Of a stretch of 64,000 nt of DNA, positions 16,586-26,086 are shown one piece after another. Both the position numbers and the translations under genes were made by a program. Every line of letters starts with the position of its first letter. Within the stretch, counting starts at the first letter, position 1. The DNA comes from Chryseobacterium gleum (GTDB lineage: Bacteria > Bacteroidota > Bacteroidia > Flavobacteriales_D > Crocinitomicaceae): NCBI GenBank assembly GCA_945862165.1, contig CAMAXI010000005.1, positions 1-64,000 of the forward strand, given 5' to 3'. The notes beneath the pieces were generated by a model. It had not been told where the DNA came from and did not search any database. It worked only from the letters and a program-made list of their open reading frames with translations.

Positions 16586-18652
16586 ATGATGCATTTAAAT
16601 AGAATAGTACTAATCCTTACATTTTTAGTTAATTTGACACTAGGGTTTTCTCAAGATATCGAGTTTTCTAGAGAGAATTTTAAAGATAAAAAAGACGAAT
16701 TAAAAGAAGCTTTAAAAAATATTGAAAAAGGGGATGTTTTTCTAAATTTAGAGCCCTATTATTTCAAAAATGCAATTCCTTTTTATTTGGATGCATATAA
16801 ATTGAATCCTAATAATTCCGTATTAAATTACCAATTAGGGAAAGCGTATTTATATTCTAATTTTAAAGATAAAGCCATTGATTTTTTAGTAAAAGCGTTA
16901 CAATTAAATCCACAGGTAGCTCCAGATATTAATCTGTATCTCGGTATGGGTTATCATATTGATATGCAATGGGATAAATCAATAGAAGCATTTAACAAAC
17001 ATTTGGCAATTTTACATCCGAAAGATGAAACAGGCGTCCGTGAAGAAATTCAAATTGCTATAAAACAATGTACTTTTGGAAAAGAAATAGCAGAACATCC
17101 TGTTCGTGTTAAAATTGACAACGTAGGTGCTGGTATCAATTCTCCTTATCCAGATTATAGTCCTGTAATTTCTGCAGATGAATCGATGATGTTGTTTACT
17201 TCGCGAAGACCTGAAACTACCGGAGGGGGAATGGATCCAATTATTAACGAACCGTTTGAAGATATATACATTGCAGAGCGATTAAATAATATTTGGGGAC
17301 AAGCAAAAAATATGGGAACTAATGTAAATACCGATGGACATGATTCTAATTGTGGTTTGTCAGCGGATGGACAAAAGTTCTTAATTTATAAAGATGTAAA
17401 TCGCGGGGATGTTTTTATAAGTGAGTTGGAAGGAGCTGACTGGTCAAAACCAGAGCGTTTAAATAAGAATATTAACACTGATTTTCATGAATCTTCCTCT
17501 TGTTTTTCTCCAGACGGCAATATTATTTATTTTGTTTCCGACAAACCAAAAACAGGTTTAGGAGGACGCGACATATACAAATCCCTTAAAGATGTCAAAG
17601 GAAAATGGGGGGAAGCAGTGAATTTAGGCGCAATAATTAATACCCCATTGGATGAAGAAGGCGTATATTTACATCCTGATGGTAAGACCTTATATTTCAG
17701 TTCGAAAGGACATAATTCCATGGGTGGTTACGATGTTTTTAAGTCTATTTTTGATGAAAACGCAAATACTTGGACAACTCCTCAAAACATAGGATATCCA
17801 ATAAATACTACGGATGACGATGTTTTCTTTACGGTGTCTGCAAGTGGAAAACACGCCTACTATTCTTCGGTACGTCCGGGTGGATATGGTGAGAAAGATG
17901 TATACTTGATTACTTTTTTAGGGGAAGAAAAGCGCGTACCTGCTATAAAAGAAGAACAATTGATTTCGAAAGTACCAGACTCCACGAAAGTATTAGTTGA
18001 ACCGATAAAGGAGGTGGTACAAGAGGCGCAATTAACCTTATTAAAAGGGATGATTTTAGACGAGAGTACACAAAAACCAATTTCTGCTACCATCGAAATT
18101 ATAGATAATGAAAAAAACGAAGTAATCGCTTCTTTTAAATCGAATAGTGTAACTGGTAAATACCTTGTATCTATGCCTGCAGGAAAAAATTATGGGATCT
18201 CGGTTCACAAAGATGATTACCTATTCCATTCTGAAAATTTTGATTTACCTAAATCTTCGGAATTTCAAGAAGTAGAAAAAGTGATTACTCTGAAGAACAT
18301 TGCAGTAGGAAATTCCATTGTATTAAAAAATATTTTCTTTGACTTTAATAAATCTACCTTGCGTAAGGAATCTGAAAATGAAATCCAAAAATTAGTGAAA
18401 TTGTTGAAAGATGTTCCAACGATGCAAATAGAGATTTCGGGGCATACCGATAATAAAGGTTCCGATGAGTACAATAAAAACCTTTCCAATTTACGAGCAA
18501 AATCCGTACTAGATCAATTGATTTTAAGTGGTATAGAAGCTTCTAGATTAACATCTATTGGATTTGGGGAAGAAAAACCAATCGCTACGAATGATACGGA
18601 GGAAGGAAGACAGCTAAATCGTAGAACCGAGTTTAAGGTACTAGCGAAATAG
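16586..18652 (+). CDS. porE: PorE-like OmpA-family protein of the type IX secretion system
   Basis: 688 residues with a signal peptide (residues ~6-23, cleaved near LGFSQ). Domains in order: TPR-like repeats (~50-150), PD40/WD-like beta-propeller repeats (~185-430, e.g. DYSPVISADESMMLFTSRR and ESSSCFSPDGNIIYFVSDK), a carboxypeptidase-regulatory-like beta domain (~485-560) and a C-terminal OmpA peptidoglycan-binding domain (~575-688, ISGHTDNKGSDEYN). TPR-propeller-CRD-OmpA is the arrangement of PorE, which ties the type IX secretion complex to peptidoglycan. Homologous OmpA/PD40 proteins of unknown role also exist in these bacteria, so the symbol is probable, not certain. No other secretion gene is adjacent. 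Confidence 0.72.
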   Translation: MMHLNRIVLILTFLVNLTLGFSQDIEFSRENFKDKKDELKEALKNIEKGDVFLNLEPYYFKNAIPFYLDAYKLNPNNSVLNYQLGKAYLYSNFKDKAIDFLVKALQLNPQVAPDINLYLGMGYHIDMQWDKSIEAFNKHLAILHPKDETGVREEIQIAIKQCTFGKEIAEHPVRVKIDNVGAGINSPYPDYSPVISADESMMLFTSRRPETTGGGMDPIINEPFEDIYIAERLNNIWGQAKNMGTNVNTDGHDSNCGLSADGQKFLIYKDVNRGDVFISELEGADWSKPERLNKNINTDFHESSSCFSPDGNIIYFVSDKPKTGLGGRDIYKSLKDVKGKWGEAVNLGAIINTPLDEEGVYLHPDGKTLYFSSKGHNSMGGYDVFKSIFDENANTWTTPQNIGYPINTTDDDVFFTVSASGKHAYYSSVRPGGYGEKDVYLITFLGEEKRVPAIKEEQLISKVPDSTKVLVEPIKEVVQEAQLTLLKGMILDESTQKPISATIEIIDNEKNEVIASFKSNSVTGKYLVSMPAGKNYGISVHKDDYLFHSENFDLPKSSEFQEVEKVITLKNIAVGNSIVLKNIFFDFNKSTLRKESENEIQKLVKLLKDVPTMQIEISGHTDNKGSDEYNKNLSNLRAKSVLDQLILSGIEASRLTSIGFGEEKPIATNDTEEGRQLNRRTEFKVLAK

Positions 18653-18659
18653 TTATTGA

Positions 18660-20327
18660 TTAATTAAATTTAATGGATTTCGAAGGGCTAATTCGCGTTA
18701 CGATATAAGAAGGGATTATTAACGCGACTAAACAAACGATAAGCGTTGCACTATTTAATACAATTAAAATTCCAATATTTAGCTGAATCGGAACAGCATT
18801 AAGGTAATACACTTCTGAATTTAAAGGGATAATTTTGAAATATTTCTGGAGAACGCAAAATCCAATTCCAATTACATTTCCCCATGCCATACCTCTCAAA
18901 ATTAAAAATCCTGCTTGGTGTAAAAACACTTTACGTATCGTCCAATTGGATGCACCTAAAGCTTTCATCATACCAATAAAGTTTGTTTTTACAAGAATCA
19001 TTACAAGTAAAGCAGAGCCCATGTTAATTACTCCAATGATGATCATTAAGCTTAAAATAATCCACACATTAATATCTAGAAAGCTCAACCAAACAAAAAT
19101 GTCACTTTGGCTATCTACAATACTTGTCACTTTTAATAAATGATTTTTTGGTCCACCAAGAAGGACTTGATTTTTTATAACTCGCACATCCTCTTCTAGA
19201 GAATTCCAATTATTGACGGCACATTCAAATGCACCTACATAGTTATGGTAACTTCCTTTTCCGTCGATTTGGGTAAATTCAATTGTTCGATCGCCGGCTG
19301 TAATCGAAAAGTGATACCCAGATTGGTCTAAATATTTTTTCTCAACCAAACCATCTACATTGGTTTTTATTGCTTGGTAATTGGAGGAATTATGGTGAAT
19401 TTTCACTTTTAAATATGCCGTATCTGGAATGCTCGTTTCGCCATCTTTTACATCCATAAACATCCAATAATCGGAAGCGATTACGCGTATAATTGTATCT
19501 TTTGTAGGGTAAAATCCATAAGCACCAATATTATCGTATCCATAGCCCCAGTCCAAACGATAATTCCCATTACCGCCGATAGGATTCGCTTGAATCACTA
19601 AGTTTCCATTATGTAAGGTATCGGATACAGTAACACTTATTTGCATCCCCCAATCGTTGAGTTGTTGAATGTGTCGTAAGTCTGCAATAATCATTTGTTT
19701 ATCTAATTCTTCATACCCAGTCTCATAGATACCAACAATTTTAAACATCTTTTTAATGGGCTTATTCTTAACGAAAAAAGTTCTAACCTCGTCGCCAAGT
19801 TTATAGTTTAGATCATTCGCGATTTTTGCGGAGATAAGTATTTCATCGGAAGTTGTCGTATTGTTATAAATAGGCAAGCGACCTTTTATCAAATTAGCAG
19901 CAAAAAAGGACCAATCATAGGATTTATCTACTCCTTTTACGAGTACTCCCTCGATTTCTTGTTGAATTTCCGGATTTTTTTCACTAATATTGGACTGTAG
20001 AAGGGCAGGTTTGTACGCAACAGGTTGTATGTGTTTTATCTTCTTTGTTTGAATTAAGGAAGGATAAAACGATTGATGAATGGAAATAGGTTCACTTTCG
20101 TAAATGGTATTTTCTCCTGCTTTTGAAATAACAGCATGAGCACCAAAACCAATAACTTTATCGCGAACTTCTTGTTGAAAGCCTTTAACTACAGCTAGGG
20201 TAATAATATTAACAATCATTGCGAGAGCAATACTAATAATAGAGATACGGACGATTGGTTGAGAAACTTTTTTCCCTTCCACTTCGTTTTTGAGAAGTTT
20301 ACGCGCTATGAAAAATTCAAATTTCAA
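18660..20327 (-). CDS. ABC transporter permease, FtsX/LolE (MacB) family
   Basis: 555 residues. N-terminal FFIARKLLKNEVEGKKVSQPIVRISIISIALAMIVNIITLAVVKGF is the usual start of LolC/LolE-like permeases (membrane segment ~30-50). Three membrane segments lie in the C-terminal FtsX domain (~410-440, ~460-490, ~510-540). Such permeases extract or move lipoproteins or substrates through the periplasm using an MacB-type ATPase. Most relatives are about 400 residues; here the periplasmic region is about 140 residues longer, including an aromatic/glycine-rich part near residues 235-370. No ATPase gene is adjacent. Confidence 0.85.
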   Translation of the reverse strand: MKFEFFIARKLLKNEVEGKKVSQPIVRISIISIALAMIVNIITLAVVKGFQQEVRDKVIGFGAHAVISKAGENTIYESEPISIHQSFYPSLIQTKKIKHIQPVAYKPALLQSNISEKNPEIQQEIEGVLVKGVDKSYDWSFFAANLIKGRLPIYNNTTTSDEILISAKIANDLNYKLGDEVRTFFVKNKPIKKMFKIVGIYETGYEELDKQMIIADLRHIQQLNDWGMQISVTVSDTLHNGNLVIQANPIGGNGNYRLDWGYGYDNIGAYGFYPTKDTIIRVIASDYWMFMDVKDGETSIPDTAYLKVKIHHNSSNYQAIKTNVDGLVEKKYLDQSGYHFSITAGDRTIEFTQIDGKGSYHNYVGAFECAVNNWNSLEEDVRVIKNQVLLGGPKNHLLKVTSIVDSQSDIFVWLSFLDINVWIILSLMIIIGVINMGSALLVMILVKTNFIGMMKALGASNWTIRKVFLHQAGFLILRGMAWGNVIGIGFCVLQKYFKIIPLNSEVYYLNAVPIQLNIGILIVLNSATLIVCLVALIIPSYIVTRISPSKSIKFN

Positions 20328-20358
20328 GTTCTCTATTTATGGATTACGAAAGTACACA

Positions 20359-21588
20359 ATGCTTTTGTCCTTAAAAAGTATTTTCTTGTTTTTGATCGTT
20401 ATCTTGACTGTTTCCTGGAAAAAACATTCGAATTATTCAAGTTCGTTAATCCCCATCCATCCAGCTAAAAAAGTAGATTCCTCCAATCATAAACCATTAG
20501 TTTTAGCGGTAGAGCGCTTGGATTTATATTTCGATTCATTGGTAGGAAAACGCGTAGCCATAGTTGGTAATCAAACTTCATTGATTGGGAAAACCCATTT
20601 GGTAGACACATTGATTAGTTTGGGTATCAAAATTCAAAAAGTATTTGCGCCAGAACATGGATTCAGAGGAGTAGCAGATAATGGCGAACATGTTTGGAAT
20701 GATCGGGATCCAAAAACGGGAGTGGATATTATTTCTTTGTATGGACATAATCGAAAACCGACAAAAGATCAGATGTCCGACGTAGACATCGTATTATTTG
20801 ACATACAAGATGTTGGTGTTCGGTTTTACACCTATATATCTACCTTGCATTATGTCATGGAAGCATGTGCGGAGAATAATATTCCATTAATTGTTTTAGA
20901 TAGACCAAATCCAAATGCGCATTATGTAGATGGGCCAGTTCGAGACGAATTTCATAAATCATTTATTGGCATGCATCCAGTACCGATAGTTTACGGAATG
21001 ACCATTGGCGAATATGCGGATATGATAAATAATGAATGTTGGTTAAGTGATAGTGTGGGATGTAATTTATATGTTGTTCCTTGTAAAAATTATACGCACG
21101 AAACAAAGTATATTTTACCAGTTCCACCGAGTCCTAATTTACGTTCCGACTTTGCGATTTCATTATATCCAAGTTTGTGTATTTTTGAAGGAACAACGGT
21201 AAGTATAGGGCGTGGAACAGACTCTCCTTTTGAAGTTTTTGGTCACCCATTATTTCCGGAGATGGATTTTAAGTTCACACCAATATCTGGTTTTGGCTCC
21301 AAGCGACCAGTGAATGAGAATAAGTTGTGCAATGGCTATGATTTAAAATGTTTAGGAATGCAAGATGTTAATAAACTCAACATTGATTGGATTATACAAG
21401 CTAAAAAATTGTTGGGAGATTCCATAACATTCATCGATCAACCGATTTTCTTTGATCGTTTAGCGGGAACTTCTAAATTTAGAATGCAATTGATCAATAA
21501 TGTTCCAGAAGAAGAAATTCGTAAGTCTTGGGAGGATGATTTGTTAGATTTTAAAGTAATTCGTAGAAAGTACTTAATCTATAAGTAG
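20359..21588 (+). CDS. NamZ-like exo-beta-N-acetylmuramidase (DUF1343)
   Basis: 409 residues from the ATG at 20359 (MLLSLKSIFLFLIVILTVSW, a signal peptide or membrane anchor). A longer frame starts at 20290, inside the divergent permease gene, and is unlikely. The DUF1343 core is clear: GKRVAIVGNQTS, FAPEHGFRGVADNGEHV, DIVLFDIQDVGVRFYTYIST and LVVLDRPNP-type motifs (here LIVLDRPNPN). Characterised members (NamZ) remove terminal N-acetylmuramic acid from peptidoglycan fragments. The convergent neighbour is an SGNH hydrolase, possibly also acting on cell wall. Assignment to family is firm, exact substrate is inferred. Confidence 0.85.
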   Translation: MLLSLKSIFLFLIVILTVSWKKHSNYSSSLIPIHPAKKVDSSNHKPLVLAVERLDLYFDSLVGKRVAIVGNQTSLIGKTHLVDTLISLGIKIQKVFAPEHGFRGVADNGEHVWNDRDPKTGVDIISLYGHNRKPTKDQMSDVDIVLFDIQDVGVRFYTYISTLHYVMEACAENNIPLIVLDRPNPNAHYVDGPVRDEFHKSFIGMHPVPIVYGMTIGEYADMINNECWLSDSVGCNLYVVPCKNYTHETKYILPVPPSPNLRSDFAISLYPSLCIFEGTTVSIGRGTDSPFEVFGHPLFPEMDFKFTPISGFGSKRPVNENKLCNGYDLKCLGMQDVNKLNIDWIIQAKKLLGDSITFIDQPIFFDRLAGTSKFRMQLINNVPEEEIRKSWEDDLLDFKVIRRKYLIYK

Positions 21589-21589
21589 T

Positions 21590-22753
21590 TTATTTCCAAA
21601 ATGCTTCCATAAATAATTCTCCTTGCAGTTTGTAACCTGCTGTCGTAAAATGAAGGTGATCAAAAATCATATAATTTTTTTTAATCCAATCATCTACCGA
21701 TCCATCTCCACCCATTATTTGGTGTAAATCCCAAAGCGCAATCGTTGGGTTCTCCATGGCAATCGTTCGAATGATTCTGTTTACCTCTGTTAATCTTTCT
21801 GGTCTTCGATCATCGTATTTTGTATCCGGAGCAGTGGTAAATAGGACAGCAGTTTTAGAGCTATATCGGGATAATTTCTCGGTAAACATTCTCACTTCGT
21901 GTACTAATTTTTGTTCATTTAGGGTGTCAATGTAGGAATCATTTGTTCCTAAAGAAACGATTAATAAATTTGGTTTAAGCGCACGGAACTGCTCCATAAA
22001 TAATGGAGTATTATTTACAAATTGTTTCAGTGCTGATCCTGCTACACCAAATTTATGGTAACTAATTCCACGTGTAGGATGGGAATTTAGTTTGATTGCA
22101 TAAATCAATAAGTCAGCTGTTTTAGTAAATTCTAGAGCATATTCTTTCTCTGTAGAACTAAAGGTAATTTCTGTAATTGCAGTGTTTTTACTGATAACTT
22201 GCGTATGAATTTTTCCTTTGTGTATTTTTAATGGAAGTGGATTTCCATCGTAAAAATGAAGGAGAGAAACCTTGTTTATTTCTGGATAGAAAGTATTGGA
22301 AGTAAACTTCAAACTACCTGTTTCAGAACCTAAATAAAAACCGAGTCCTGTGATACCTAAAAGTTTTGTTTCGGTGGGATATTTAATTGTAGCGCGTTTC
22401 CAAGTCCCTAAAGTATCGATTGGAAATACCTTTTGACTTTGTTTATTGAAGAATTGATACGGATACATCCATGCTTCTTCACTTTTCCCGTATTTTTTTT
22501 CTAATTGTCGTTTAATTTCCCCTGAAAATTGGCCTATTTCAATATGAGAATCACCGATATGCACGATGGAGAAAATAGAATCGTTCGAACTAGTAAGGTT
22601 CTCTAATGTTGCATACATCTCTTTTAATGCATTCCGATGTAAGATGGTATCGATTGGATTTTTTTGCGCGTTGAATGTATCTTTTGTAACGCCTTTTTGA
22701 CATTTTGCAGCTAAAAGTATTAGTATGACTCCTAAAAAAAGTAGTTTTTTCAT
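21590..22753 (-). CDS. Secreted SGNH/GDSL-family hydrolase
   Basis: 387 residues with an N-terminal signal sequence (MKKLLFLGVILILLAAKCQK); the Cys at ~18 suggests a lipoprotein, though AAKC is not a canonical lipobox. SGNH blocks: block I Ser in HIGDSHIE, Gly in GVAGSALKQF, Asn in LIVSLGTNDSY, and Asp/His in FDHLHFT near the end. Related Bacteroidota proteins are annotated as GDSL lipases or peptidoglycan O-acetylesterases. It ends 1 base after the convergent NamZ-like gene. Esterase activity is well supported, the substrate is not. Confidence 0.8.
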   Translation of the reverse strand: MKKLLFLGVILILLAAKCQKGVTKDTFNAQKNPIDTILHRNALKEMYATLENLTSSNDSIFSIVHIGDSHIEIGQFSGEIKRQLEKKYGKSEEAWMYPYQFFNKQSQKVFPIDTLGTWKRATIKYPTETKLLGITGLGFYLGSETGSLKFTSNTFYPEINKVSLLHFYDGNPLPLKIHKGKIHTQVISKNTAITEITFSSTEKEYALEFTKTADLLIYAIKLNSHPTRGISYHKFGVAGSALKQFVNNTPLFMEQFRALKPNLLIVSLGTNDSYIDTLNEQKLVHEVRMFTEKLSRYSSKTAVLFTTAPDTKYDDRRPERLTEVNRIIRTIAMENPTIALWDLHQIMGGDGSVDDWIKKNYMIFDHLHFTTAGYKLQGELFMEAFWK

Positions 22754-22837
22754 TCCTATAATTACCGATTGAACGCTCTAAAATACAAATTCTATTTAGT
22801 AACTTCACCGCATAGAACATACAAGGCTAGAATTAAG

Positions 22838-23773
22838 GTGAAAATTTACACGAATTTTGATGAAATAGGTAGGATACCCAATCCAGTGTTGACTATTGGA
22901 ACATTTGATGGTGTACATGTTGGTCACCAAAAAATCATAGAGCAACTCAATAAACGTGCAGCAGAAGTTGGAGGGGAGTCTGTTTTATTTACCTTTTTTC
23001 CACATCCTCGAATGGTTATACAACCTACGAATCACGGGATAAAACTCATTCAGACACAAGAGGAAAAAATTGAAAAGTTGGCGCGTTTAGGATTAAAACA
23101 TTTGATTGTTTTTCCATTTACAAGCGATTTTTCGGAGCTTACAGCAGAAGAATTTGTATCGCAATTTTTAGTTGCAAAATTACACGTACATACGATTATT
23201 GTTGGTTATGATCATCAGTTTGGAAAAAATAGAGAGGGCAATTTAGTATTTCTAACATCTCGCGCCTCGTATTATAATTTTGAAGTCAAAGAAATTTCCG
23301 CACAAGAAATAAACGATGTAAATATTAGTTCTTCTAAAATCCGTAAAGCTTTAGCAAAAGGAGATATAACAACTACGAATCATTATTTAAATGAATCCTT
23401 TCAAATACGCGGTACTGTAATTCACGGGAATAAATTAGGAAGAACAATTGGTTTTCCTACTGCAAATCTTCAAATTGATGATTCTTTGAAACTGATTCCT
23501 TGTAATGGTGTTTATGGCGTGGAGATACTTCTTGCAAATGGTCAGATTCATTTGGGGATGATGAATATAGGTGTTCGTCCAACTATTGATGACTCCAACG
23601 CGACTCACGTAGAGGTACATTTATTTGATTTTTCGGAGGAAATTTATAATCAAAAAATTCGTGTATCTTTGGTTGTACGTGTTCGCGATGAACAAAAGTT
23701 TATCCATGTGGATGCATTAAAAAATCAACTTGCGCAGGATGAAATATTTGTTCGCACTTTTTTTTCTAACTAG
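22838..23773 (+). CDS. ribF: Bifunctional riboflavin kinase / FAD synthetase
   Basis: 311 residues from a GTG at 22838 (first residues MKIYTNFDEIG). The frame is open further upstream but only through a TTG at 22771, and homologues start at KIY. The N-terminal FAD synthetase (nucleotidyltransferase) domain has GTFDGVHVGHQ near residues 20-30 and the later ISSSKIRKAL. The riboflavin kinase domain is C-terminal (GNKLGRTIGFPTANL, MNIGVRPT). It phosphorylates riboflavin to FMN and adenylates FMN to FAD. The 3' end overlaps the LRR gene by 35 bases. No FMN riboswitch was recognised upstream. Confidence 0.93.
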   Translation: MKIYTNFDEIGRIPNPVLTIGTFDGVHVGHQKIIEQLNKRAAEVGGESVLFTFFPHPRMVIQPTNHGIKLIQTQEEKIEKLARLGLKHLIVFPFTSDFSELTAEEFVSQFLVAKLHVHTIIVGYDHQFGKNREGNLVFLTSRASYYNFEVKEISAQEINDVNISSSKIRKALAKGDITTTNHYLNESFQIRGTVIHGNKLGRTIGFPTANLQIDDSLKLIPCNGVYGVEILLANGQIHLGMMNIGVRPTIDDSNATHVEVHLFDFSEEIYNQKIRVSLVVRVRDEQKFIHVDALKNQLAQDEIFVRTFFSN

Positions 23774-24323
23774 TACGCTTTACTCTTTTGCAGATAAAGA
23801 AGTAGATACTATACATTATGTCACTTTAGAACAGGCATATACAATGGAAATAGAAGCGGTAACAGCCATTGATTTATCGAAACGTAAATTAACAGCATTA
23901 CCCAAAGAATTGATGCAGTATAAATATTTGCGTCATTTGAATTTGAGTAAAAACAAATTAACCGAAATTCCTGAATTTTTATCCAGTTTTGTTTATCTAA
24001 TCGATTTGAATTTATCTAAAAATAATTTGACTGTTTTTCCTTCGGAAATCTGTAAAATGAAGTCATTAGAACAATTAGGGATCAGTCAGAATCCATTTTC
24101 GCACATTTCGGAATGCATCATTAATTTAGATAATTTGAAATTTATTGATTTATTTGAAACGCCCGTTGAAACATTTCCCAATGCATTTTTAGCAATGAAA
24201 AATTTGAAGCATATTGATATGCAAGGGATTGTTTATGGACCTACCTATCAACAAAAATGGATAAGAGGACTCCATTGGGTGAAAATAGAGTTTGATGCTC
24301 CTTGTGATTGTATGGAGAAATAG
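23739..24323 (+). CDS. Secreted leucine-rich-repeat protein
   Basis: 194 residues from ATG 23739, with a signal peptide (MKYLFALFFLTSTLYSFA). About five leucine-rich repeats follow at residues ~40-165, of the LxxLNLSKNxLTxxP type (LRHLNLSKNKLTEIP, LIDLNLSKNNLTVFP). The start lies inside ribF (35-base overlap, different frame), so expression is probably coupled. Likely a periplasmic or surface protein-binding module; the partner is unknown. Confidence 0.8.
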   Translation: MKYLFALFFLTSTLYSFADKEVDTIHYVTLEQAYTMEIEAVTAIDLSKRKLTALPKELMQYKYLRHLNLSKNKLTEIPEFLSSFVYLIDLNLSKNNLTVFPSEICKMKSLEQLGISQNPFSHISECIINLDNLKFIDLFETPVETFPNAFLAMKNLKHIDMQGIVYGPTYQQKWIRGLHWVKIEFDAPCDCMEK

Positions 24324-24348
24324 AGTTAAATTTAGGATAAATAATTAA

Positions 24349-26085
24349 TTAAAATCTAACCGTAACTCCTCCCATTATTTGTAGTGCTTGAACAGGATAG
24401 TTATACCATCTAAAATATTGTTGCGCAGCTAAATTGTTTATTTGTAAGAAAGCAGATATTCTTTCGGTGTATCTATATTCTGCACCAATATTTCCATCGA
24501 TAATTAAACCAAGGTCTTTAATATATTTTTTGTCCTCTATGGTAACCTTTGCTAAAGTAGAGTCAAATACTTGTGCTTTTCTTCCCCCTTCGCCATGAAG
24601 GTCGAGATGAAAACTGAATTGATTATTTAACACATAATTTCCACGTACAATGAACTGATAAATAGGTAAATTCCACGCATATGGATTATTATTTGCTTGG
24701 TAGTTAAAGAAGCGCCCAATCCCATCTACTTTTAATTTTTCGTTTAGTTGGTAGGAAACAGATGCTTCAGCAGTGAAAATTGTCATCGTATCATAAATCA
24801 CTTTGAATTGATTTCTGTGACGGTGGATTGCAGCTGAATCGCTAATGAATAATGCTTTATTTGCAACTTGTGCAAAACTTGCACTTACATTAAATTCCAT
24901 GCGTTTTGTTAAGATTCCTTTTATTCCAACGAAGCCCGTATAATTACTTTCATTGTTTAAGCTAGGATTGGATTGCATGAATGCATTTTGGGAAGTTAAG
25001 GCTTTAAAATTGTTTTGTTTCAATGCTCCTTTGATTCCAATATATGGGATTAATACATTTTCAAACATGGCGTATTTTACATCTACATTTGGAAAAATAT
25101 ATACTTTTTTGGAAGAAGAAAGAGAAGCGCTTATGTCCATACCTACTTGTACTTTTAAGCGATTTGATTTGGCATAGGTAGTAATAGAAGGTTTAATCGA
25201 AAATATGGTATTGGACACCTCTTTTGCGCTATCTAAAACATTCATTACTTTTCCATTAGTGCCATAGGTAAAATGATTACTAATTAAATGTATATCGGCA
25301 GCAAATAGGTTATTATTCTTACGGTACCAAAAATTATTAATAGAAGCAAAATTAGATTCATTGCCATAAAAGGAACTAAAATTTTCATCTTTTGGATGCG
25401 CATCTGATAGTTGGTATCCTTTGATTTGCATACTGTAGTTTAAGCGTAAACTATCCATCCGGTTGGACATAAACGTAACAGAACCACCTAATTCTTTGAA
25501 GCGTTGTGTAGTACTATCTTTATTTGCATTAGGATTTAAAACACCGTAACGATTCACGCCATAATTATCAAAATGAACGTCTCCCATGATAGAATACGTT
25601 AATTCCTTGATTCCACCAAAAGCATTATACGATGTTTTATCGAAATGCGCAGGAGCATATTTTTTAATTTCACCAAACGAACTCAAATGTTTGATGTTTA
25701 AACCATACACATATTTTCTAGAACGTGTATTATTGTAGTACAGTTCTGCAACAGGCATTAAAGGAGATGATAGTCCCGCTTTGATATATCCATTGTATAA
25801 TTTTGGTAATTTATTATCTGCTGAAACTTTCACATTTGCAGGAGCGATAGGCTCTAATTTAATGGATGTTTCATGTTTCATCGCTAAAAGGGGATATTCA
25901 ATTGCCTTATGTGTGATGATCGTATCAATTAATTTCGGGTTGCTCGTAATTCGTGAAGCAGGCTCTACTTGACGTGTAGCAATTACATTTAATTTAATGA
26001 TACTGCTGGAATCTTTCTCGTCTGTTTGTCCGAAGAGCGTTAAACTAACTCCAAAGAATAGTGCTATTAGTAGTAACTTTCTCAT
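24349..26085 (-). CDS. Outer-membrane beta-barrel protein (TonB-receptor-like, no plug)
   Basis: 578 residues: signal peptide (MRKLLLIALFFGVSLTLFGQ), a short periplasmic segment, then alternating amphipathic strands to the end, closing on an aromatic residue (GGVTVRF). It lacks the N-terminal plug and TonB box of true TonB-dependent receptors, although such proteins are often labelled as receptors. It follows the large TPR gene with a 1-base gap, so the two are almost certainly one operon and may form an envelope complex. Substrate unknown. Confidence 0.72.
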   Translation of the reverse strand: MRKLLLIALFFGVSLTLFGQTDEKDSSSIIKLNVIATRQVEPASRITSNPKLIDTIITHKAIEYPLLAMKHETSIKLEPIAPANVKVSADNKLPKLYNGYIKAGLSSPLMPVAELYYNNTRSRKYVYGLNIKHLSSFGEIKKYAPAHFDKTSYNAFGGIKELTYSIMGDVHFDNYGVNRYGVLNPNANKDSTTQRFKELGGSVTFMSNRMDSLRLNYSMQIKGYQLSDAHPKDENFSSFYGNESNFASINNFWYRKNNNLFAADIHLISNHFTYGTNGKVMNVLDSAKEVSNTIFSIKPSITTYAKSNRLKVQVGMDISASLSSSKKVYIFPNVDVKYAMFENVLIPYIGIKGALKQNNFKALTSQNAFMQSNPSLNNESNYTGFVGIKGILTKRMEFNVSASFAQVANKALFISDSAAIHRHRNQFKVIYDTMTIFTAEASVSYQLNEKLKVDGIGRFFNYQANNNPYAWNLPIYQFIVRGNYVLNNQFSFHLDLHGEGGRKAQVFDSTLAKVTIEDKKYIKDLGLIIDGNIGAEYRYTERISAFLQINNLAAQQYFRWYNYPVQALQIMGGVTVRF

Positions 26086-26086
26086 T

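Noticed and set aside
20290-20358. Longer start for the NamZ-like gene
   Set aside because: It would overlap the divergent permease gene by 38 bases and would place non-signal residues before the hydrophobic N-terminus.
22754-22837. FMN riboswitch upstream of ribF
   Set aside because: The gap is too short and none of the conserved FMN-element sequences are visible.
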